Positions 22,707 to 33,329 of a stretch of 64,000 nucleotides of DNA are shown here, piece by piece. Position 1 is the stretch's first letter. Every line of letters begins with the position of its first letter. The translations under genes and the position numbers were made by a program. Origin of the DNA: Pyxicephalus adspersus (taxonomy: Eukaryota > Chordata > Amphibia > Anura > Pyxicephalidae); assembly GCF_032062135.1 (NCBI RefSeq), contig NC_092860.1:62175270-62239269 (forward strand), in the 5' to 3' direction. A model generated the notes under the pieces. It searched no databases. It was given only the letters and a program-made list of their open reading frames with translations, and was not told where the DNA came from.

Positions 22707-23590
22707 ATGAACAGAGAAAGGCCATCAACAAATTCTTGATGATCCAAGCGCATAGGAGTACTCCCATGTGTAACTTTGATGTCAGCCAGTGGCAGCTCAT
22801 GCATGACACCTGCAGTTTGCTCAGGCCCTTTGAGGAGGCCACATTATTTGTCAGTCGCCAGGACTACGGGATGAACGTCATTCCACTGCTTCATGTCCTG
22901 GAACAGATGCTGGTAAATCTGGCTTGTCAGGGGACTGGAGATGTGGCGCCTAGATCTCACGGCCACATGAGCCCTGTGGGGGCTGGACTGGAGGAGGAGG
23001 AAGACATTGGAGCAAAGGCAATGTATACCGAAATGGGTGGTTTTTCTACAGGAGAGGAGGAGCAGGAGCAGCCAGAGGAGCAAGAGGGAGATGAGGAAGA
23101 CAAAGCAGAGGACCCAGACACACTGTGGCAGTATTCAGTAGAGATGGAAGCAGGGAGTCCCTCCTAGTCGCTTGCAGAAATGGCCCGCTGAATGCTCACT
23201 TGCTAGTGCAGTGACAGCCGAATTGTCACCATTTGGCAGAGGGATGACTTCTGGCTTTCCACCTTGTTGGACCCTCGCTACTGGTCCAAAATGGGGGCCT
23301 TTTTTACACCCCCTGAGAGGGAGGACAAACTGAACTACTACAGAGACATCCTATGTAGTCAGATGGCCGCTGCCTATCTGCGCCATTGTCCATCCTCTCG
23401 CAGGTCTGAGTCTAGAGTCGCTGATGAGCAGATTTCTGCACCCGCATAGTGATGAAACTACTAACCAGCAGCTAGACATAGAGCAGAACCTGAACCAGCA
23501 GGTGGTGGCATACTTGGAGTGCACCCTGCCAGCCGTCATTGAAGATCTGCTGGACTACTGGGCAGCCAAACTGGATTTGTGGCCGCAACT
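22691..23590 (+). pseudogene. C-terminal half of hAT copy 2 transposase
   Basis: The segment 22691-23167 (FDRLNEQRKAINKFLMIQ, then LMHDTCSLLRPFEEAT and NVIPLLHVLEQMLVNL) is typical hAT helical core, followed by an acidic spacer. After a break, 23264-23449 has MLDPRYWSKMGAFF. In another frame, 23424-23580 gives VVAYLECTLPAVIEDLLDYW, the start of the hAT dimerisation region. The protein then runs directly into the minisatellite instead of completing that domain. Confidence 0.82.
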
Positions 23591-24592
23591 GGCCCCTGAT
23601 GCTGCTGCTGCCATCTCCACACTATGTCACCTTGCCGCTCTGTGGTCTCCTGATACTGCTGCTGCCACCTACACACTATGTCACCCTGCCGCTCTGTGGC
23701 CTCCGCCTGATGCTGCTGCTGCCATCTCCACACTATGTCATTGTGCCACTCTGTGGCCTCGTGATGCTACCGCCACCTCCACACTATGTCATTGAGCCAC
23801 TCTGTTGCCTCTGCCTGATGCTGCTGCTGCCATCTCCACACTATGTCACCTTGCCACTCTGTGGCCTCCGCCTGATGCTGCTGCCATCTCCACACTATAT
23901 CACCTTGCCACTCTGAGGCCTCCGCCTGATGCTGCCGCCACCTCCACACTATGTCATTGGGCCACTCTGTGGCCTCCTGATGCTGCCGCCACCTCCACAC
24001 TATGTCATTGTGCCACTCTGTGGTCTCCGCCTGATGCTGCTGCTCACGCCAACTCCAGACTCTGTCATTGTGCCACTCTGTGGCCTCCTCATGCTGCTGC
24101 CACCTCCACACTATGTCCTTGTGCCACTCCGAGACCTCCTGATGCTGCCGCCACCTCCACACTCTGTGATTGTGCCACTCTGTGGCCTCCTGATGCTGCC
24201 GCCACCTCCACCTCCACCTCCACACATTGTCATTGTGCCACTCTGAGGCCTGGTCATGCTGCCGCCACCTCCAGGCTCTGTCATTGCGCCACTCTGTGGC
24301 CGACTCATGCTTCTGCCACCTCCACACTCTGTCGTTGTGCCACTCTGTAGCCTCCTGATGATGTCGCCAACTCAAGACTCAGTGTCGCCAACTCCAGTCA
24401 TTGTGCCACTCTGTGGTCTGCACCTGATGCTGCTGCTGACGCCAACTCCACTCTGTCATTGTGCCACTCTGTGGTTTCCTCATGCTGCTTCCACCTCACC
24501 ACTTTGTCATTGTGCCACTCTGTGGACTTCTCAGTCTGTTCTCCCACCCTCCCCACTCCATGACTGGGCCACTATTTTGCCTTTTTGGCCTG
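23590..24592. repeat. minisatellite of ~51-60-bp units fused to the hAT transposase end
   Basis: About 18 imperfect units built on CTGATGCTGCTGCC, then CCACCTCCACACTATGTCATTG and TGCCACTCTGTGGCCTC. All six frames stay partly open because unit lengths are often multiples of three, which creates repetitive pseudo-proteins on both strands. The array starts inside the last recognisable transposase codons. Confidence 0.92.
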
Positions 24593-24596
24593 GATG

Positions 24597-24895
24597 ACAT
24601 CACTATTTATTTGACCCTTCTTTTGATCTGTCAGAAGGAAGGAAAAAAGAGATGCACAACAGATCCTGTCTGTGTAGCAGCTGTAAGGCCTGTATGGTTC
24701 CATCGGAATTGGCTTATGATTTGGTAGCCAAAAAGAGCAATAAAGTCACCTCAAACAGAAGTGTTTGGAAAGGTTATCTGTCTTCCTAGTGATAAAAAAG
24801 CAAGCTCTTAAAGGGATGGCAGAACAGAATACCAAAGCGATTTCTGCCTAAGGTGGCATTACCAGCTTTTTTTTCTACAGAACAGTTTCATTTTG
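24597..24895. other. no gene recognised
   Basis: Short stretch between the minisatellite and the L1 3' end. No motif was seen, and the expected downstream part of the interrupted CR1 is not here. Confidence 0.5.
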
Positions 24896-25149
24896 TCTTT
24901 ATTTATTTCAATAGATTTTTATTGATTTTTGACAAAATTTCAACAATACACATAAAAACAAAAAAGAAAAACACATACAAAGAAAAAACACCTATACAAT
25001 TTCTTTTCATTGCATAAAACAGCCGCATATAAATATCCTTTATCAACTTGTGAAAAACAGATTAACCATAATAACCAACAGGTAGGGGAAATCTAAGGGA
25101 AAATAAGATTTCCGGTTCACTAAAAAAAAAAAAAAATCTGAAATAGTCA

Positions 25150-27100
25150 TACTTAAGAGTACAATCGCCATGTCTCCCATACCATAGAAAATTTCCCTTG
25201 TGTGTCATTTAAAATGCTAGATAGCTTCTCATTTAAAAACGTGTTGTCAATTGGTGATAACACCTCATGGTATGGAATGGTTTGTTTCTTCGAATGTCTG
25301 GCTATTGTTTGTTTGGCCGCGAGAAGGATGTGAGCGCATAGCTTAAACTGGTTATCAGTAAGGGTACTAGTTTTAAACTGCAATAGGGCCACCCAAGGGT
25401 CCCTAGGCACTTACTTATTGAATAATGTTCCCAGGAGCTTGAAGATTCTACCCCAAAATCGGATTACAGATGGACACGTCCACCATATGTGTGGATCTGA
25501 ACCAATCTCCTAGCATCCTCTAAAATATTGGTCAGAGTTTGATGGGGATATATGTTTCATCTGTGCTGGTACCATGTACCACCTCATCATAACTTTAAAA
25601 CCAGATTCCACCGTAAGAATATTCGTTGAGCATTTAGACATTCTTGTCCAGTTGCTAAATCACTCTGCATTGGATTTTGCAGTACCCAGGTCTCGTTCCC
25701 ATTGGATCTTATAAGTTTGTAATGATGCCCTTTTGACCTGGATAAGTTTCGAGTATAGGACCTTGATTTGCTGGGGACATAATGGCGTCCGCAAACATTT
25801 ATGTTCAAAAACGGTCAACGGGGGTCATATGATTGGCACCTTAAATTAATGATGTACTCCAATATCTAAGTTGCATGAACCTGAAGAATTCCTTCCCTGG
25901 CACTTCATGTAAAGATGGTATCTCCTCCCAACTGGTCATCCACCCTCTACCCAGTAGGGAATATACAGTGTTATAATTATATGCCGACCACCATGCAAAG
26001 GCCTTTGGTGACTACAACTGAGGGGGAAACAAAGGGTTACATTGGATGGGTAAAGGAGAGAGATGTGGGGACATCAAATCTCCTGAGTATCGTACGCCAT
26101 CCCAGACCTTCAAAGTCTGTTTGAGAAGAACACCCGTTGACTTAGGTCAGAGTTTGTGGGGTAGCCATGGTAATGACCATACATCAACTGGGTGGATCAG
26201 ATCTGCTTCTAATTGAACCCATCCAGGGGCTGCAGCATCTGTATATAATGAAGAGATAGGGGCTATCTGAGCTGCTTGGTAGTACTTCAGTACATTCAGA
26301 ACTCCTAAACTGCCTTGTCCTTTATGTGCATACATGTTTTTTTGTGGTACTCCAGATTTTTTCCCATTCCAGATAAAGAAAAATAGATCTTTGGATGGTT
26401 TTTAACATGTGGGTTGGTACATGGACCAGTAAAGTCCTAAAATAGTACAATAACTTCAGTAATATAGTCATTTTGACAGGATTTATTCTGCATATCCAGG
26501 AAATGGGATGAGAGTGCCATCTATTCATTAAATACTTTAGGTGTGCAAAAAGAGGAGGGTAGTTGGAACCTAGAAGTGTTTCATAAGATTTGGTAATCTT
26601 AACTCCTAAATACTCTAGGTGATGTGGTGCCCAGGTAAAGTTAAAAGTTTCTTGTAGGGGTAAGTACCATTGTTCCAAAATATTCAACCCAAGAGCTACT
26701 GACTTCCGTTCGTTAACTATGAGGCCTGAAACTTTGATAAACAGTTTTAGTATCTTTAGTAAATTAGGTATATTACCCATTGGTTGAGACAAAGTTAATA
26801 TTACATCATCCGCAAACAAACTGAGTTTGTGCGTATGTTGGCCTACCTCTATGCCATGTACCGAAAGGTTTTCCTGAATCAATTGTGCTAGAGGTTCCAT
26901 GGCCAAAATGAACAGTAAGGGCGACATGGGACACCCCTTTCTTGTGCCTCGACAAACAGAAAATTCAAGAGACTAAAACAAGAAGTATCTCACCCTTGCC
27001 CAAGGCTTAAAATAAAGTGCATGTATCCATGAAATGTAGTTGAAATCCCCATTTGGGCAAAATATAAAACAAGTAGTCCCATGAAATAGGGTCAAAGGCT

Positions 27101-27144
<44 letters not shown>

Positions 27145-28863
27145 CCAAAAGCACACTAGGGGTTTTCCTCTGTTGAATAAGATGAACTAGGCTAATCACC
27201 CCTCTTCTGCTATCAGACGCCTGCCTGTGTGGGACAAACCCCACTTGATCCCTATATATTATACACTCCATGAACTTGTTCAATCTGTTAGCCAGAACTT
27301 TTGTCAACAGTTTTTTATTGACATTCAAAAGTGATATGATAAGTGATATGGATCATCACTACATGAGCTAAAGTCGATGATATAGGGTGGTGTGGATGTT
27401 CCCTTAAATAATTGAACATTTCAGCCAGTCTAGGGGCTAATATTGCAGAAAACTTCTTGTAATATGGAGCTGAAAAGCCATCTGGCCCTGGAGAATTGGT
27501 AGTTTTTGGAGCTTTAATAGCTGCCAGGATCTCTTCTGGCAAAATGTCAGATTCCATCATCTCAGCCATTTGTGATGTTAGGGTAGGAAGAGTCAAATTT
27601 GAGAAAAGCTTATCAGCTTTCTCAGAGTTAAAAGTGGCACAGGACCCATACAATTTGGAAATTATTTTTTTAAATTGTTCACAGATAGTCCCAGGGTTGG
27701 CCATCAATATATCGCTAGCAAGTTTTAGTTTTATTGGTACCGTGTGGGAACTTCTGAAATTAAGCACATTGGCCAACATTGGTCCAGGTTTATTCACTCT
27801 TGCATAAAAGTCCAGTCCAATAGTCCAAAAGAGCATTCAGCTCCAACCTAGTCTGCTGCACTTCTTTGAACTTAGGTTTAGATGGATTCTGTTTCAAATG
27901 AGCTTCCAAATTTGCTAACCTTCGTAATTCAATAATTTTTTGAGCTCTGTCTTTCTTTAGACCTGAGACAATTTGGATCAATTTTCCCCGTAATGTTGCC
28001 TTATGGGCATCCCATAGTGTGATGGGTGGGGCTACTGATTGGCTGTTAAAATCAAAGTATTGTGTTAACGCTTGCTCTATTTCTGCGTGTACTGTTGAAG
28101 ATGAGAGCAAGGCATCATTAAGGCGCCAGTGATATTCCTTGGTGTGAGGAGTGGGGAAAGTGCATTGGATCATCAGTAGGGAATGATCAGACCAAGGGCT
28201 AGACATGATTTTGGGTTTGTTTACTTGCAGGAGGATATGTTGTAGCACAAGAATGTGGTCAATTCGCATAAAGCTACCATGAGAAGACGAATAATATGTG
28301 TAATCTCGTACGGTAGGGTTTAGTTCCCGCCATACATCATAAAAATCGATGCCTGGACAAGAGTTCTGAAAAAGCTGAGACATGAGAATAATTTGGTGTA
28401 TTAGATGAAGCACCAGGTAGGGAAGAATGGTCCATCTTCAGGTCAATTATCAAATTGGAGTCTCCAATAATTACCAAAGTCCCCCTAGTGTGCTTTTCTA
28501 TCAGAGGAAAAAAGTGTTTGAAAAATTGTATTTGATGGGTGATTGGAGCGTAGTATTTTACCAAGGTTACTCCTACATCATAGATTTTCCCTCGAAGGAG
28601 TAAATAGCGGCCTGTTGGATCAGCCAGTTCCAGGTCACAGCTAAAAGGTATTGATTTGTGAAATGCCAACAGTACCCCTGTTTTCTTCTCTTGGAAGCTT
28701 GCCTGAAATACCGTGGGTACTGTTTATGAAAATAATTTGGAAAAAAGGATAAAGAAAAACCTGTCTCTTGGAGACCCAGTATGTGCACAGATAGGGTAGA
28801 AAAAACATTGAAAACTTTCCTGCGTTTGTTCAGAGAGTTTAAACCTTGCACATTCTGTGACAC
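25150..28863 (-). pseudogene. L1 ORF2: APE endonuclease and reverse transcriptase
   Basis: Read from 28863 downward. The endonuclease begins SQNVQGLNSLNKRRKVF, with LGLQETGF (catalytic Glu), VIIGDSN in the GDFN position, and RIDHILV followed by PWSDHSLLM (catalytic Asp-His). The RT follows: NSPGPDGFSAPYYKKF (27315-27836), NKLLTKVLANRL-type and DQVGFVPHRQ (27092-27328), a damaged motif A, then GCPMSPLLFILAMEPLAQ and LSLFADDVILTLSQP (catalytic Asp-Asp) in 26322-26927, and thumb-like LEYLGVKIT. The last recognisable segment is 25153-25410. At least six frame breaks are present. The L1-versus-Tx1 subdivision was not resolved. Confidence 0.88.
27105..27143. repeat. (TA)n microsatellite within L1 RT motif A
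   Basis: A pure alternating AT run. On the minus strand it separates SVLLAI from QKAFDPISWDYL, exactly where the LINE motif A (Asp-x-x-Lys-Ala-Phe-Asp) belongs. Confidence 0.9.
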
Positions 28864-29671
28864 AATTTTCAGTGCATTATGGGAAAGGCCTTGCCAAATC
28901 TGATTCCAAAAGATACCCTAAGTCCAAAATTGCACACTATGTTGTCTTTGCATTCCAGAAAGTGGACGGGAAAAACATAACAAATTTAACCACATAAACA
29001 TATATAAAACATATAATGGCAAATTATTTCCCAATAAACAGGTTGCACCAACAGTGCACATATATCTGCCTAGGCAGAAAGTGGTTTTGTACAGAGACAA
29101 AAACAGGAAATGGGGGAGCCGTGTCCTCCCGAGCGTGCATGGCCCATGAGTTACCGGTATACAGTACTCGTTTAGAGCAAAGGTCAGCCTTAATATGTTT
29201 AAACTCGTTCTCTTGTAGGTCCCTTTTGTTACATAAAAATTTTCTGTACGTTCCCATAAAACTTTGCTTTGGAACCCCTAGTACAAACAGGCTTATCAAA
29301 AATAAAAAATGAACAAATCAATTATACAGAGCATATTATACATATCTGTCATCTTCTCATTAGAAGGGAAGTCCCACTAAAATCCTCCTCCATCTATAAA
29401 AATACAGATCCTTAGTGTGAGTCTGCAATTTAGCACCTAGATGTTCGGTCCAGGAGAATTGTCGTTAACTGGTGATGATCTCTGGACAGGGTGCCTGTTT
29501 TGAGAAGCTTTTTCCCATTGTGGTGATAGGCGCAATGAAACCTGTGAACTTATTGGTGTCTTAGCTGGCGAAGATATTGGAGACCTTTGCAACTTTAAAT
29601 GATCAAAAAGTTTATGAGCTTCCTCTGGAGTGGGGATAGAATGGAGTTGGTTTCGCTAGTCAAAAAGTAGT

Positions 29672-30173
29672 TTAAAGGGGTAACCCCAGCCGTATCTGAT
29701 ATCCAGCCTTTGTAGTAATTATCAGGAAAGGTTTCAGGGCTCTACGCTTCTGAAGCAGTATCTCCTTCAAAAGTGCTGATACATCTACAGGTAAGTCCAC
29801 TATAGACTCTGGGATCCCCCTAATACAGAGATTTTCTCTGCGTTGGCAATTTTCCAAGTCCTCAAGACTTAACATTGCAGCCTGTAGATCTGTAGATCTG
29901 ATTGAAGGGTGGTTAAATTCTTCTCATGTGAATTAATAACGGAAATAGCATCATCATATTCTCTAAATCATTGATTCTAGATCCCAGCTCACGAATCTCC
30001 CTAGTAAGAGTATGTGAAAGTTTACTGGTAACCTGAGAAAGCTCCTGTTGTAGCTCGGGAGAGGGGGGGGGGGGACTGTAACTGGAATTCCCCTCTTCAA
30101 GACTGAGACCAGGTGAAGGCACTTGTAATTCTTCTGTATCCTGTGCATCGGTAATCTTAGAACAAAACTGCAT
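29672..30173 (-). pseudogene. L1 ORF1 (RNA-binding protein) fragment
   Basis: From 30173 downward there is an acidic and Pro/Ser-rich lead (SPGLSLEEGNSSYSPPPPSP), then a coiled-coil-like stretch (LTREIRELGSRINDLENM). In another frame (29672-29875) comes CQRRENLCIRGIPESI, the conserved opening of the L1 ORF1 RRM domain. A poly-G run near 30065 and frame breaks disrupt it. Its position just 5' of ORF2 on the same strand supports the assignment. Confidence 0.75.
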
Positions 30174-30365
30174 GGAAAAGTATGTTGCTGGAGTCTTCAG
30201 CTGAGGACAGACAGAGCCCGATTTTTTCCCTATTTAAAGCTACAACACAATCAGCACCTTTTCGGCTGAAGAAGAGTCTGTTAGACCTGCTAGTACTGGT
30301 TGCTAGAGTGACAACATGCTCGGGAATTGCAGAGCATGATTAGACAGAGGCCACCTCCCCCCCCC

Positions 30366-31230
30366 ATAGTGTCTTTATTTAAACATAAAGTATAACCCCT
30401 TTTGCAGCCACAGTTTCAAAGAAGACCTAATATTTCCCTGTAATTAGTTTTATTATATGACTTCATATTATATTGTGAAAAGAACACTAAGGAAGCCAGT
30501 TTTGGTAATTAAAGGATGCCTACAATCCCAGAACAGGTAGTCCACTTTGGTTTGGTTAACAAAATGTAAAGTCTATAGTGATAATCTGCTCCTGTGTGTG
30601 ACCAGTGCTGGGGTAGCTTCTGGTATGAACACCTTTTGGTTGGAATGCAAGCTAGGGCTGCTGTGTCAGTTTTTCCTGTTCAGACAGTGTAGCAAATGGA
30701 AATAATATGATCCAAGAGTAAGACAGAATAAGCAGTGCCTTACCAGACTTTCCTTTTCTGAAAATGAATGTTGGAGACTAGAAAGTAGAGGTACACCTAA
30801 GAATGGGCAGGCAGTATGTGGCTTAACAGGCTAGAAGCCAAAGCAGATGTAGTGGCATGGTTAAGTATCAACGAGGCCTAAAAAACAATTTCTTGTGTTG
30901 CTGTGTAAAAATAATACACTTGAAAAGAAAATCTCTTATGGTGTTTCTTTGAATATAGGAGTGGTAAAATTCCTAAAACAGACAAATAGACTTCACTTTT
31001 GAAAATGGTTAAATCTAGTGTAAAAATAAAAGGCAAAACACGAAATAAAAATATCTTTCTTAATATTTATAACTATTTTTTGCCTTTGCAAGGCCCATTG
31101 ATGTCTAAGGATGAGATCTCACAAAGATCCATCGTGCGGGGGCTGCTTTCTGTTTGTTTAGATGTAACAGCTTCTACTATCCTCTGTTAATAAGTTAATT
31201 ATGTGAGTTTTCTTTGATGTAGATCCTTGT
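30366..31230. other. no gene recognised
   Basis: No coding or repeat signature was seen. Confidence 0.5.
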
Positions 31231-31234
31231 CATG

Positions 31235-31840
31235 AAAATATCCAATCACTCCAATCATATCCAATCATATGTCAGCAACCGACAATCTTCTAAAGTTTAC
31301 ATTGAGCATCAGAATTTGGGAAGAAAAATGACCTAAGTGACTTTGAACATGGTATGGTTGTTGGTACCAGGTAAACTGGTTTAAGTGTTTCAGAAACTAC
31401 TGAATTTCTGGAAAGTTTAAGCACAGTCTTTTAAAGAGAATGGTCTGAAAAGGGAAAAATATCTAGTTATCAGCAGTTCTCGGGGACAAAGTGCTTTTTT
31501 GATGTCAAAGGTCAGAAAAAAATGGCCAGACTGGTTTGAGCTGATATAAAGGCCGCAACAGTAACTCAAAAAACAACCTGCACAGCCCAGGTATGCAGAA
31601 GAGCATTTCTGAAAATACAACATGTTTAAAGCAGATTGCCAACAGTAGCAGATGACCACACCAGCTGCAACTCCTGTCAGCTAATACCAGTCATCTGAGA
31701 TTATAATTTGCACAGGCTCAGCAATAACCTTTTATTGGAAAAAATGTTATTGGAAAAAATGTTGAAATGCGGTGTAAAGAGATTAATGTACCCAAACCCT
31801 GATGGCTACTTTCAGCAGGATAATGTAACCAGCTGTTAAA
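31235..31840 (+). pseudogene. Tc1-like transposase fragment
   Basis: Plus-strand, heavily decayed Tc1/mariner transposase. Recognisable pieces in order are FEHGMVVGTR followed by TGLSVSETTEFL (DNA-binding helices), REWSEKGK-like, QFSGTKCFFDVKGQ-like, MARLV-AD-KAATVTQ, then AQVCRRAFLKIQ-like and finally DGYFQQDNV near 31800, where the second catalytic Asp should lie. No long open frame remains. Termini were not resolved. Confidence 0.65.
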
Positions 31841-31931
31841 AGCTGACTCTCTACCCTTTGTACGCCAGTACCTTACATTTCTTTCTTTCTTTTTTTTTAC
31901 CATGTCCTTGAATGTAGATATTCATTTTTTT

Positions 31932-32098
31932 GGACCCGGTGATTTATTAAAGCTCTTCAACAGTAGAGAAGGTTATTAAGGGTGAACTTGCATGATCCAA
32001 CAAACACGGAATGGATCTGGTTCAGGATTGAAAGCATTTGCCAAATAATAGCAAATGATTTCACTGGAGAATGCATTTTTTGTTGTTAGATCTTACAC
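31932..32098. mobile_element. palindromic MITE (copy 2), truncated
   Basis: Starts GGTGATTTATTAAAGCTCTTC and continues with ATGATCCAACAAAC and AGCAAATGATTT, paralleling 8472-8650. It stops before the second terminal repeat, at GTTGTTAGATC. Confidence 0.75.
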
Positions 32099-32344
32099 TT
32101 CTTTTTTTACTAAATTTTGGGTTGTGAATCCAGTTTTTTGCTATTACTTCCAGTTTTTACTATACGAGGTACCCTCCATTTTTGTCAAAAACATACAAAT
32201 TTCTCATACAGTGAAAAAATAATGAAATAATAACATGAATGTACTGTTTATTTAAATTTCTTTTGATCATACAAAGGATTATTACTCTATGACATTTTTT
32301 TTACAGTAAAACATTTTCAAAAATTATTCGGGTAGTGGTTAAGG

Positions 32345-33290
32345 TAAAAAATTTACGCTAATAGCTTTTCCTGGAGTGTGTAGTGTTAGGACAATCCCAC
32401 CAGATGCTCCAACAATAGCCAGCCATCATATGTACATCCCATCCAAGGTTTTCCGGGAAATTAGAAAGATGGCTATGCAGAAAATGCACCTTGTTACTTA
32501 TATTGCAACCAAGCATTTTGGAGCTCTCCAAGAGTTTATGGACAATTTCTGTGTAAATATTTGCTCGTGTGTTTCCAAGAAAGTCCTTGACAATGGCTTT
32601 GAATGATAACCAAGCATTCCTTTTGACTTCTGACATTGTCCTGATAAAATGTTCATCTTTGATGAGCTGCCGAATCTGTGGACCATCAAACACACCGGCC
32701 TTTATTTTTTCAAGAAATGCCAAAATGAGGTACTTGAAACAGTCTCTTTCAGTTGGCAAAGCTTTAACGAACTGCTTCATCAGACCCAGTTTCATCTGCA
32801 TAGGCAGGAATATAATATCCTTTCTATCAACAAGTGACTCATGTAGAATGTTTGGATCACCTAGTTTTAGAGCAGATCTTTAAAGCCAATTCCTTTCCAC
32901 CCTCTCAGGAGCCTCTCACGAGCTCTGCTGTCCCACATGCACAGATAACAGGGACACTTGGTGTATCTGCATTGCTGACGAAGAAGGAAGCATACCATTT
33001 TAATGTCAACACAGATGACCCAATTTTGTTGGTGATATTGCAACAACTCAATGACCATCTTTATGTCTGCATATTCTTCACAAAGAGAAACTGAATGGCC
33101 GATTGGGACTGACCCAAATATATTGCCATTGTGAAGGAAGACACACTTTAAGCTCTGCTTTGAGCTATCGATGAAGAGTCGCCATTCAGTTGAGTTATAA
33201 ATTGGAATTCTCAATTCCTCCATTAAACCAGGTATGTTATGACAATAAGCAAAGCCACTGTCAGTTCTAAAGTACTGCAGAAATGCAATT
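32345..33290 (-). pseudogene. unclassified transposon-like gene family, copy B
   Basis: Minus-strand counterpart of 10447-11700, and better preserved. From 33223 downward: STEWRLFIDSSKQSLKCVF, LHNGN, VPIGHSVSL, NWVICVDIKMVCFLL, then YTKCPCYLCMWDSRARERL. After a break and deletion (32801-32358) come MKLGLMKQFVKALPTERDCF, KAGVFDGPQIRQLIKDEHF, NAWLSFKAIVKDFLGN, NKVHFLHSHLSNFPENLG and a terminal YCWSIWWDCPNTTHSRKSY. Two long blocks with one main interruption suggest a protein of roughly 350-400 residues with no introns. The conserved C-x-D-x-K, C-x2-C-x-W-D-S and H-x-H-L residues could be catalytic or metal-binding, but that is inference. The flanks show no clear terminal repeats. Confidence 0.7.
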
Positions 33291-33329
33291 TTTTTTGAAA
33301 GTACATTATCTTTGTTCCTTTTTCAAGTA

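Larger units (their letters stand above)
21036..24600 (+). mobile_element. hAT DNA transposon (copy 2), internally deleted
   Basis: The 5' terminus TAGAGATGAGCGAATCGAAG starts at 21036, abutting ATCTGGGG of the CR1. The same terminus begins another copy at 63858. A long leader with direct repeats is followed by an N-terminal frame, a deletion that removes the BED finger and first half of the transposase, the C-terminal half (22691-23580) and a minisatellite. No 3' inverted terminus was found, so the right boundary is approximate. Confidence 0.8.
24897..30365 (-). mobile_element. L1-clade LINE, near full length, decayed
   Basis: Minus-strand element. Its 3' end at about 24897 reads, on the minus strand, ATCTATTGAAATAAATAAAG, with polyadenylation-like AATAAA. 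ORF2 spans about 25150-28863 and ORF1 lies at 29672-30173. The 5' end is placed loosely where recognisable sequence stops. It shows frameshifts, stops and one microsatellite expansion. Confidence 0.85.

Noticed and set aside
23767..24375. Long minus-strand frame with repeated EATEWHNDRVWRWRQH units, and matching plus-strand frames
   Set aside because: It is the translation of the minisatellite; several frames on both strands are open for the same reason, and no start context or family supports a protein.
27092..27328. Tyr-Ile dipeptide repeat protein
   Set aside because: The YIYIYI stretch is the (TA)n microsatellite read through a dead L1.
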